6,098 nt of DNA from Chloroflexota bacterium (lineage in GTDB: Bacteria; Chloroflexota; Anaerolineae; Promineifilales; Promineifilaceae): contig CAUJGI010000491.1 in NCBI GenBank assembly GCA_963169155.1, forward strand, positions 1-6,098, written 5' to 3'. The position numbers and the translations under genes are program-made. Below, one piece after another: positions 1 through 4,673 of this stretch (positions within the stretch are counted from its first letter, which is position 1; every line of letters starts with the position of its first letter). Under the pieces are notes generated by a model. It saw only the letters and a list, made by a program, of their open reading frames with translations. It ran no database searches and was not told where the DNA came from.

Positions 1-824
1 AGCAGCAGCATCATGCCAATGGCCGCGCCGCGATTGTAAAAGTTGCCGTCAAACGTGGTGGTCCACATGTAAATGGCGGGCACATCCAGGGCCACCTGCT
101 TACCCGCCACCGCTACAATCAAATCGAACACCTTCAGCGAAATATGGCCCAAAATAATCATGGCGCTGAGGGTAATGGGGCGCAGCAGCGGCAAAATGTG
201 GTAGCGGTAAATTTGCAGCTCATTGGCCCCATCTACCCGGGCCGCCTCGCGCAGCGATTCAGGGATAGCCCGCAAGCCGCCCAGGTACAGCGCCATCGTG
301 TAGCCGGACATCTGCCAGATGGCTGGAATGGCAATAGCGGCAATGCCCCACTGCGGCGTGGTGTGCCACTTGCTGATCAAAAAGTCCAGCCCCATCTGGT
401 CAAACAGCAAATTGAGGCCGCTGATGCGGCTGCCCTGCGCCGGATTCATCAGCCAACGCCAGACCACACCAGTGACAATAAACGAAATGGCCATCGGGAA
501 CAGGAACAGGCTGCGGAAAAACGCCTCACCGCGCAGCCCCTGGTCCAGCAAGATGGCCAATCCTAACCCCAACAACAGCGATCCGCCGACAAACAGCACA
601 GTGAAAATGAACGTATTGCGAATATCAATCTGGAAGCGGGCGTCTTGCAGCAGATTGGTATAGTTGACAAAACCGGCCCACTCGTAGTTGGGCAGCAAGC
701 CCACCCATTTACTCAGCGAAACCCGCCCCGACCAGGCAATAAAGCCATAGACAAAGATAAAAACAGCCAAAATGGAGGGGGATACCAGGGCAGCGGCAAG
801 CACTCTGTCTTTGTTGTAGCGCAT
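1..824 (-). CDS. Sugar ABC transporter permease, MalF/UgpA (GtsB-like) type, 3' end outside window
   Basis: Inner-membrane channel subunit of a carbohydrate ABC importer. It pairs with a second permease and couples to a cytoplasmic ATPase. Translating the minus strand from ATG 824-822 gives 274 codons with no stop before the left edge, so the C-terminus is missing. Hydrophobic segments lie near residues 8-31, 68-93, 102-125, 158-183 and 217-240, with the start of another at 267-274. The diagnostic cytoplasmic EAA loop is at residues 193-212 (EAARVDG, then HILP after nine residues); it contacts the ATPase. The stretches FPMAISFIVTG and HISLKVFDL resemble, from memory, GtsB-type glucose/mannose permeases. 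The GGP motif common after the last-but-one helix in MalF-like permeases is not seen; the region reads AGKQVALDVPA. The start is supported by AAGGAG (830-835) five bases upstream. It follows the binding-protein gene by 67 bases, with a hairpin between them. Family assignment is firm; the substrate is inferred. Confidence 0.93.
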   Translation of the reverse strand, partial: MRYNKDRVLAAALVSPSILAVFIFVYGFIAWSGRVSLSKWVGLLPNYEWAGFVNYTNLLQDARFQIDIRNTFIFTVLFVGGSLLLGLGLAILLDQGLRGEAFFRSLFLFPMAISFIVTGVVWRWLMNPAQGSRISGLNLLFDQMGLDFLISKWHTTPQWGIAAIAIPAIWQMSGYTMALYLGGLRAIPESLREAARVDGANELQIYRYHILPLLRPITLSAMIILGHISLKVFDLIVAVAGKQVALDVPAIYMWTTTFDGNFYNRGAAIGMMLL

Positions 825-829
825 CGCGA

Positions 830-835
830 CTCCTT
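830..835 (-). promoter_or_regulatory. Shine-Dalgarno site of the permease gene
   Basis: AAGGAG on the minus strand, five bases before the ATG at 824. It fixes the start of the permease, which begins MRYNKDR. It lies just downstream of the T-run of the hairpin at 843-873, so a transcript that escapes that hairpin still carries its own strong ribosome site. Confidence 0.8.
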
Positions 836-837
836 AC

Positions 838-873
838 AAAAAAGGGGTAGGCACAGTAACCGCACCTACCCCT
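838..873 (-). terminator. Terminator-like hairpin between binding protein and permease (probable leaky attenuator)
   Basis: On the minus strand a perfect 9-bp stem, AGGGGTAGG (forward 843-851) with CCTACCCCT (865-873), encloses a 13-base loop. Six T residues follow directly on the minus strand (forward A-run 838-843). This is the form of a rho-independent terminator. It starts 18 bases after the stop codon of the binding-protein gene and ends just before the permease ribosome site. Because the permease needs transcription from upstream, the likely role is partial termination or protection of the 3' end of the binding-protein message. Stem-loops after binding-protein genes are known to act this way in other ABC importer operons. 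Confidence 0.72.
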
Positions 874-891
874 CTCTCAAATCAGGTTAGC

Positions 892-2238
892 TTATTGGCA
901 GGGGCCAGAAGTGGAGCAGGCCGCTACCAGGGCAGACTGCAACCCTTCAATGTTGCCATCGGCCAGGAAGAGACCCAGAGCGGTGTCAATTTCGGACTTG
1001 AAGGCGTCATTGGCTACCACGCCGTGGGTCAGGCTGCCGACCACGCGGTCGCTGGCCCAGTCATCCATGGCGGAGAGCAGGTACTCGCCGTACAGGCCGC
1101 GGTCGGCATCGCTGCGGGCGGGGATGGAGCCCTTGACCGGGTTGAAAGCGTCTTGCCCTTCAATAGAGCCAGCGACGGTCAGCCAGGCGATGGCGGCGTC
1201 GCGGTGCGGCGCGCCTTTGGGCAGCACGAAGCTGTCGGACAGGAACTGGAAGTTACCATTGGTGCCAGGAACAGGTGCCCAGCCGTAGCCGGTGTTCGGC
1301 TCGAAGCCGATTTCGCGGAAGTACCCTTCAGCCCAGTCACCCATCACGTTGAAGGCGGCGTCACCGTTCACAACCAGCTGGGAGGCATCCTGCCAGGTCA
1401 GGGCAGAGGCGTCGCTGTTGACGTAGGTCAGCACTTTGGCGAAATCGTTGAGAGCGGCCGTTACTTCAGCACTGCCCCAATCGCCAGAGCCATCCCACAG
1501 GGCTTCGTACGCATCCGGGCCTAAAGAAGCCAACGCAACGGTCTCGAACAGGTGCATGGCGGTCCACTGCTCGCCCATCGCCAGCGGGGCATCCATGCCC
1601 GCGGCTTGCAGGGCGTCCATGGCGGTAAACCACTCAGCCAGGCTGGTCGGTACGTCCACGCCGTTCTCAGACAAGACGGTGGGGTTGTACCACAGCACGT
1701 TGGCGCGATGGATGTTGACGGGCACGGAGTAGATGTTGCCATCCTGGGAGATCAGCGGGATGAGCGTTTCGGGCATTACATCCAGCCAACCGTTTTCTTC
1801 AAAGAGGAAGTTGACTGGTTCCAGCTGGTCGGCGGCCACGTAGGTGCCGATCAGTTCCTGGCCAGCGTGGCCTTGCCAGCTGTCGGGGGCGTCACCAGCC
1901 TGGAGGCGGGTGGCCAGTACGGCGCGGGCATTGGTACCAGCACCACCAGCAACGGCCGCATTTTGAAACTCGATGTCCGGGTATTTTTCGGCAAATACGC
2001 CAATCATCGCTTCCAGACCGGCTGCTTCACCACCACCGGTCCACCAGGAAAAGACCTCAACCATCTGAGCCATCTCTTCTTCGGTCATTTCTTCGTCCAT
2101 GGCTTCTTCGGTATCGGTTGTGTCTACGGCCGTATCTGTCGTATCCGTGGTTTCGGGTTCATCAGTCGTTCCACCACAGGCGGCGAGCAGCATGGCCAGC
2201 AGGAGCAACAAAATAAAGGGGGTAAGTTTACGTGACAT
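892..2238 (-). CDS. Sugar ABC transporter substrate-binding lipoprotein (GtsA-like, SBP family 1)
   Basis: Extracytoplasmic, lipid-anchored receptor that captures a sugar and delivers it to the permeases encoded downstream. The 448-residue product starts with a lysine-containing signal peptide and a lipobox LAAC, with Cys21 as the lipidated residue. Residues 22-60 form an acidic Thr/Asp/Glu tether, typical of lipoproteins in monoderm or Chloroflexota-like envelopes. The mature domain starts at VEVFSWWTGGGEAAG (60-74). Stretches such as AVAGGAG, VPVNIHRANVLW, NVMGDWAEGYF and KGSIPARSDADR closely resemble, from memory, glucose/mannose-binding GtsA and the Thermus glucose-binding protein, so a monosaccharide ligand is the best guess. 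Two cysteines near the end (441, 447) could form a disulfide. The length is normal for the family. The start is supported by GAGGAG (2244-2249) five bases upstream. A promoter lies at 2381-2410, and the gene is first in its operon. Family is certain, ligand moderately sure. Confidence 0.95.
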   Translation of the reverse strand: MSRKLTPFILLLLLAMLLAACGGTTDEPETTDTTDTAVDTTDTEEAMDEEMTEEEMAQMVEVFSWWTGGGEAAGLEAMIGVFAEKYPDIEFQNAAVAGGAGTNARAVLATRLQAGDAPDSWQGHAGQELIGTYVAADQLEPVNFLFEENGWLDVMPETLIPLISQDGNIYSVPVNIHRANVLWYNPTVLSENGVDVPTSLAEWFTAMDALQAAGMDAPLAMGEQWTAMHLFETVALASLGPDAYEALWDGSGDWGSAEVTAALNDFAKVLTYVNSDASALTWQDASQLVVNGDAAFNVMGDWAEGYFREIGFEPNTGYGWAPVPGTNGNFQFLSDSFVLPKGAPHRDAAIAWLTVAGSIEGQDAFNPVKGSIPARSDADRGLYGEYLLSAMDDWASDRVVGSLTHGVVANDAFKSEIDTALGLFLADGNIEGLQSALVAACSTSGPCQ

Positions 2239-2243
2239 ATTCT

Positions 2244-2249
2244 CTCCTC
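2244..2249 (-). promoter_or_regulatory. Shine-Dalgarno site of the binding-protein gene
   Basis: GAGGAG on the minus strand, five bases before ATG 2238. It supports that start, which also gives a complete lipoprotein signal peptide. Confidence 0.8.
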
Positions 2250-2250
2250 G

Positions 2251-2262
2251 TTTTGCGCAAAA
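2251..2262. promoter_or_regulatory. Perfect 12-bp palindrome in the binding-protein leader, possible operator
   Basis: TTTTGCGCAAAA is a perfect palindrome directly upstream of the ribosome site. It lies well downstream of the predicted promoter, so it is transcribed. Short palindromes with a central CG or GC step are common as LacI-family operators in front of sugar-uptake genes, which suggests a roadblock operator. An RNA role is also possible: GCAAAAGC (forward 2257-2264) can pair with GCTTTTGC (2301-2308) in the leader. No regulator gene is visible in the window, so this is inference. Confidence 0.35.
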
Positions 2263-2359
2263 GCGGGGGTGAAGGTATGGGGATGTTGCCGGTCACCGCG
2301 GCTTTTGCATGTGGGTAAATAATGAATCGTTACGGCGTTGGGCGTGGGAAGCAAGGCGC

Positions 2360-2433
2360 CCAAGTGCATGAAGTTCAGAGACTATAACAATTTTCGTGGG
2401 GGCATTTCAAGGGGATTTGGGCCAAGTGTATGA
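2360..2433 (+). repeat. Pair of 12-bp direct repeats bracketing the promoter, possible operators
   Basis: CCAAGTGCATGA at 2360-2371 and CCAAGTGTATGA at 2422-2433 differ at one base. Their starts are 62 bp apart, close to six turns of B-DNA, so they face the same side of the helix. One is just upstream of the -35 and the other covers the predicted start-site region. That arrangement fits a repressor that binds both sites, possibly with looping. The protein that would bind them is unknown. Confidence 0.45.
2381..2410 (-). promoter_or_regulatory. Sigma-70-type promoter of the sugar importer operon
   Basis: On the minus strand, TTGAAA (forward 2405-2410) is followed after 18 bases by TATAGT (2381-2386). 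Each hexamer matches consensus at five of six positions. TG sits one base upstream of the -10 (an extended -10 element). Transcription should start near 2374, giving a leader of about 135 bases before ATG 2238. The promoter is bracketed by two near-identical 12-mers (2360-2371 and 2422-2433) and has a direct repeat just upstream, suggesting regulation rather than constitutive expression. Confidence 0.65.
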
Positions 2434-2447
2434 CATCAGTGTGACAT
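2428..2447 (+). repeat. Tandem GTRTGACAT repeats upstream of the -35
   Basis: GTATGACAT (2428-2436) and GTGTGACAT (2439-2447) are direct repeats with an 11-bp period, about one helical turn. They lie 18-37 bp upstream of the -35 hexamer, a usual position for an activator that binds tandem half-sites. The first copy overlaps the upstream 12-mer at 2422-2433. Function is inferred from position only. Confidence 0.35.
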
Positions 2448-2450
2448 TTA

Positions 2451-2467
2451 TTGGGCAGGTTGCCCAA
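2451..2467. repeat. Perfect 7-bp inverted repeat after mntA (weak terminator or operator)
   Basis: TTGGGCA and TGCCCAA are separated by three bases. The hairpin starts 12 bases after the stop of the minus-strand antitoxin gene, where a terminator would be expected, but on that strand it is followed by TAAATG rather than a T-run. It could be a weak or factor-dependent terminator, or part of the regulatory region of the downstream importer operon. The same TTGGGC core recurs at 2338, 2358, 2417, 2451 and 2462. Confidence 0.45.
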
Positions 2468-2478
2468 AAAGCTGCCAA

Positions 2479-2808
2479 TCAGGGGTGTTCAGCAACGGCC
2501 GTATCTCTCTCGTAAAAGGAAACACCAACGCGCTGAATATGATCAATGACGTCGGCATCAGAAATTTCGTGGAAGATGGAGAGGTCAATGGTGTAGGGCA
2601 GCAGCAGGTCGTCCAAATCGTCCAGGATGCGGTAGACGACGCTCAAGGTCAGGTCTAAACTACCGTGCAAGGTCAAGTCAATATCGGAACCCGTTTTGTA
2701 ATTGCCCTTGGCCCGTGAGCCATAGAGGGCAGCGCTTTTTACCTGCGGGTACTGGGTGAAAACGGACGTAATCTTTCGCACAACTTCTGAAGGAAGACCA
2801 AATTTCAT
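2479..2808 (-). CDS. mntA: MNT-domain nucleotidyltransferase, antitoxin of a HEPT/MNT module
   Basis: Minimal nucleotidyltransferase of 109 residues. In characterised HepT-MntA pairs this enzyme transfers AMP from ATP to a tyrosine of the HEPT toxin and so silences it. The active-site signature GS-X10-DXD is intact: G30 S31, then D42-I-D44, with a third likely metal-binding acidic residue at D75 (TIDLS). The ATG at 2808 is preferred over the in-frame GTG at 2829. It lies four bases after the toxin stop codon and has GAGG (forward 2818-2821) nine bases upstream, whereas the GTG start would add the basic tail MRQRRNH and overlap the toxin gene. Gene order (toxin, then antitoxin) and tight spacing indicate co-translation. 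GC content is clearly lower than in flanking genes. An ACGGCCGT palindrome lies near its 3' end. The antitoxin role is inferred from family and partner. Confidence 0.88.
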   Translation of the reverse strand: MKFGLPSEVVRKITSVFTQYPQVKSAALYGSRAKGNYKTGSDIDLTLHGSLDLTLSVVYRILDDLDDLLLPYTIDLSIFHEISDADVIDHIQRVGVSFYERDTAVAEHP

Positions 2809-2812
2809 ATGG

Positions 2813-3232
2813 TTACGCCTCTGTCTCACCTAGCGCTGCCAACGTGTTGTGCAAGGCCTCAAACTCTGGAAAGTAATCATCGAGGATAGCAGTGGCAATT
2901 TGAGCGGCCGTTGCTTCATTATAAGTGTGTGAAGTCAGATTGCGACTCTGGATCATATCCATCCACACCTGGCCTTTCTCAATTAAACCGACATTAAAGG
3001 CATGGCGGATGACGTCTTTAGAACCGTAGAGGTCCAATACACCGCGATTTTCCAGAAAATCCTTTAACGTCTTCCAGGCCAACTCGTGGGTAAATTCAAA
3101 ACCCTGGATAAGCCCTTGCCCTTCCAGGTTGGTAAGTGGACGCTGCCGTGCCAGAGCAACCGCCTCCCGAAGTTGGGCCAGCGCTTTGGTGTAGTTGTTG
3201 AAGCGTTGCTGCCAGCGAACGTCTTCGCTCAT
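2813..3232 (-). CDS. hepT: HEPT-domain (HI0074-like) toxin, partner of MNT nucleotidyltransferase
   Basis: All-helical 139-residue protein of the HI0074/HEPT group, first described as a nucleotidyltransferase substrate-binding subunit. Studied HEPT proteins are RNases whose toxicity is blocked by AMPylation by the neighbouring MNT enzyme. The RX4HXY signature is intact: R97, H102 and Y104 (RNLTSHTY). R and H are the putative RNase residues and Y104 is the expected AMPylation site. The family core GFEFTHELAWKTLKDFL is at residues 44-60. The ATG at 3232 is supported by GGAG six bases upstream. The gene is followed after four bases by the antitoxin ATG at 2808. Two stretches that I counted (2881-2940, 3001-3060) are 47% GC, against about 70% in samples of the neighbouring operons, which suggests acquisition by transfer. 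Whether this copy is toxic, or is an HI0073/HI0074-like pair with another role, cannot be told from sequence. Confidence 0.88.
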   Translation of the reverse strand: MSEDVRWQQRFNNYTKALAQLREAVALARQRPLTNLEGQGLIQGFEFTHELAWKTLKDFLENRGVLDLYGSKDVIRHAFNVGLIEKGQVWMDMIQSRNLTSHTYNEATAAQIATAILDDYFPEFEALHNTLAALGETEA

Positions 3233-3262
3233 GATCGTCTCCGAAAAAATCTATTTAATTCA

Positions 3263-3292
3263 CTTTTAGGTAATTGGCAAAAAGTTTTTCAA
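3263..3292 (-). promoter_or_regulatory. Candidate promoter of the hepT-mntA operon
   Basis: On the minus strand TTGAAA (forward 3287-3292) is followed after 18 bases by TAAAAG (3263-3268), 31 bp upstream of the toxin start. The -35 matches consensus at five of six positions and the -10 at four of six. One arm of the inverted repeat (3270-3281) falls in the spacer and the other (3310-3321) lies upstream of the -35. Such an arrangement would allow autorepression. The region is so AT-rich that chance matches are likely. Confidence 0.35.
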
Positions 3293-3321
3293 AAAAGATT
3301 GACGTCTTATTTGCCAATTAC
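3270..3321. repeat. 12-bp perfect inverted repeat, first of two adjacent hairpins
   Basis: GTAATTGGCAAA (3270-3281) and TTTGCCAATTAC (3310-3321) are exact reverse complements separated by 28 bases. A small inner stem, AAGA/TCTT, is possible (3295-3298 with 3305-3308). No T-run follows on either strand, so it is a poor intrinsic terminator. It overlaps the candidate toxin promoter, so an operator or cruciform is the more likely reading. Confidence 0.7.
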
Positions 3322-3324
3322 TTG

Positions 3325-3378
3325 AGTAAACCGCACCAAATGGACGATTTTTCTATCAAAAACTTTGTGCGGTTTACT
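3325..3378. repeat. 12-bp perfect inverted repeat, second of two adjacent hairpins
   Basis: AGTAAACCGCAC (3325-3336) and GTGCGGTTTACT (3367-3378) are exact reverse complements. The stem extends by AAA/TTT after a one-base bulge, and an inner TTTTT/AAAAA stem (3348-3352 with 3358-3362) makes most of the 54 bases pairable. It starts three bases after the first inverted repeat. It may act as a terminator between the response-regulator operon and the toxin module, though without a clear T-run, or it may be the remnant of a small hairpin mobile element. Confidence 0.7.
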
Positions 3379-3440
3379 TAGCCACCGCTGGTATTTTAGC
3401 AGATTTTACATTCATAGGATTGGCACCGCGCAAAACCAGT

Positions 3441-4673
3441 TCAAACCACATTTAACTGGCGCAAGGCCGTCAGAATCTGGTCGCGGCTGACGGGTTTGGA
3501 GATGAAGTGAGAGGCGCCCAGGGCGTAGGCCAGCTCGGGGTCGTTGAAGACGGAGCAGATGATGACGGGGGTTACGGCCGTTTCCACCCTTGTCCGTATC
3601 GTTTGCAGCACATCCCAACCGCTCACGTCGGGCATCATGGCGTCCAGAATGATGGCATCTGGCGTGGTACGGCTGAGCACCGCCAGCCCTTCTTTACCAC
3701 TGTTGGCGGCAATGACCCGGCAGTTGTGCCCCGTCAGGTAGCGCTCCAGCAGCTCCACCAGCCCCTGGTTGTCATCCACTACCAACACCACCGGGCCATG
3801 CAGGGGAATTTGGATTTGCAACTGGTAACGGCCGTTTTCCACTCCACCCTCCACGGCAATCAGCCAGCCCAATCGTTCCGCCAGCGGTGCAATCACCTGG
3901 TCGTCCACAAAATTCAGCGCCAACGGCTGAGCCGCCGGAAAGGTCAGCGTCAGCCGGGCCATCTCCTCGCCCAGCGTGCCGTGCAGGGTGATCGATTGCT
4001 GCTGCGTTGCCTGGATGAGGCGGCTGAGCACACTGACCAGAAGCTGGCGGGATACGGCCGTATCCACCGACACTACCAATCTTGGCCACGGCTCCTGCCG
4101 CTGGAACGTCACCCCGCGCGTTTGCGCCAGGGGTGCCACCGCCTTTTGCGCTTCCTGCAAAAGCTGCCCCAGGTCCGTTGGGTGCAGCGTCGTTTCTAGC
4201 TGGGCAAACTCAGCCTGCACCGACGAGAGCTGCGCCGCCGAGCGTTCGTCTTGGGCAACGGCCGTAGCCGCCGACTGCACCCGCGCCCACAAAATTGTGG
4301 CCACACTCTCCTCTGCCTTGCGCAGCGAGCGGTGCGTTTGCCGCGTGGAAAGCCCCAACCGCTGCCCTACCTCCTGCACCGTCAGACCCTCCACGTAGTG
4401 CAGCTGCAGCAAATGGTACTGGCGCATGTCGGGCGTATGGGCCGCCGCGCCCGGCTCCGGGCTCAGCGCCTCAATCGCTTCGATCAGCTCCCGGCGCAAA
4501 TGGTGCCCCAACGTCTGGGTAGACTGCCTATGGCTGTCGGCCAGCTGCGCCTGGTTCAGCCATTGCGCCAGGTCCAGCTTTTGCAAAAAGGCAAAGTCGT
4601 ACAGATGCTCCAGGGCAATTTTTACGTCATCGATGAATTGGGCGGAGGGCTGTGGCATCATAGACTCAATCAT
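3441..4673 (-). CDS. Response regulator with sigma-70 region 4-like HTH, degenerate kinase-like core and C-terminal receiver
   Basis: Probable signalling partner of the kinase encoded just upstream; 410 residues. Residues 84-128 look like a sigma-70 region 4 helix-turn-helix (LTVQEVGQRLGLSTRQTHRSL), suggesting DNA binding. Residues 143-290 resemble the end of a dimerisation helix plus a GHKL ATPase fold (VDTAVSRQLLVSVLSRLIQAT at the N-box position), but the N-box asparagine and the DxGxG box are absent, so catalysis is unlikely. Residues 294-410 are a complete receiver: D300 D301, phospho-acceptor D344 (ILDAMMP), S374 and K393 (SKP). The ATG at 4673 is chosen because it overlaps the kinase stop as ATGA, with AGGA upstream; an earlier in-frame ATG at 4766 would add 31 residues inside the kinase gene. 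Having the receiver at the C-terminus, after the HTH, is unusual. Target genes are unknown. Confidence 0.85.
   Translation of the reverse strand: MIESMMPQPSAQFIDDVKIALEHLYDFAFLQKLDLAQWLNQAQLADSHRQSTQTLGHHLRRELIEAIEALSPEPGAAAHTPDMRQYHLLQLHYVEGLTVQEVGQRLGLSTRQTHRSLRKAEESVATILWARVQSAATAVAQDERSAAQLSSVQAEFAQLETTLHPTDLGQLLQEAQKAVAPLAQTRGVTFQRQEPWPRLVVSVDTAVSRQLLVSVLSRLIQATQQQSITLHGTLGEEMARLTLTFPAAQPLALNFVDDQVIAPLAERLGWLIAVEGGVENGRYQLQIQIPLHGPVVLVVDDNQGLVELLERYLTGHNCRVIAANSGKEGLAVLSRTTPDAIILDAMMPDVSGWDVLQTIRTRVETAVTPVIICSVFNDPELAYALGASHFISKPVSRDQILTALRQLNVV

Noticed and set aside
144..890. Several plus-strand frames over the left 0.9 kb
   Set aside because: The minus strand here encodes a permease with an EAA loop and membrane helices, so the plus-strand frames are shadows.
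895..1524. Plus-strand open frame of 209 codons opposite the binding-protein gene
   Set aside because: It is antisense to a clear SBP gene, has no recognisable domain and low-quality composition rich in Gly/Ala/Val/Arg. It is explained by codon bias of the real gene.
1552..2235. Plus-strand open frame of 227 codons opposite the 5' half of the binding-protein gene
   Set aside because: It is fully antisense to the lipoprotein coding sequence and shows no family motif or convincing ribosome site.
2428..2447. CRP-type operator TGTGA-N6-TCACA upstream of the importer promoter
   Set aside because: Only the TGTGA half is present (GTGTGACAT). The second copy is a direct, not inverted, repeat.
2809..2829. 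GTG 2829 as the start of mntA
   Set aside because: It adds a basic seven-residue tail overlapping the toxin gene. The ATG at 2808 has better spacing to a GAGG site and begins with a family-like N-terminus.
3270..3378. Tandem inverted repeats as a CRISPR array
   Set aside because: The two repeats have unrelated sequences, there is no repeat-spacer periodicity, and no cas gene is nearby.
3507..4199. Plus-strand open frame of 230 codons opposite the response regulator
   Set aside because: Antisense to receiver and kinase-like domains. The His/Gln/Arg-rich product is typical of a shadow frame in GC-rich DNA.
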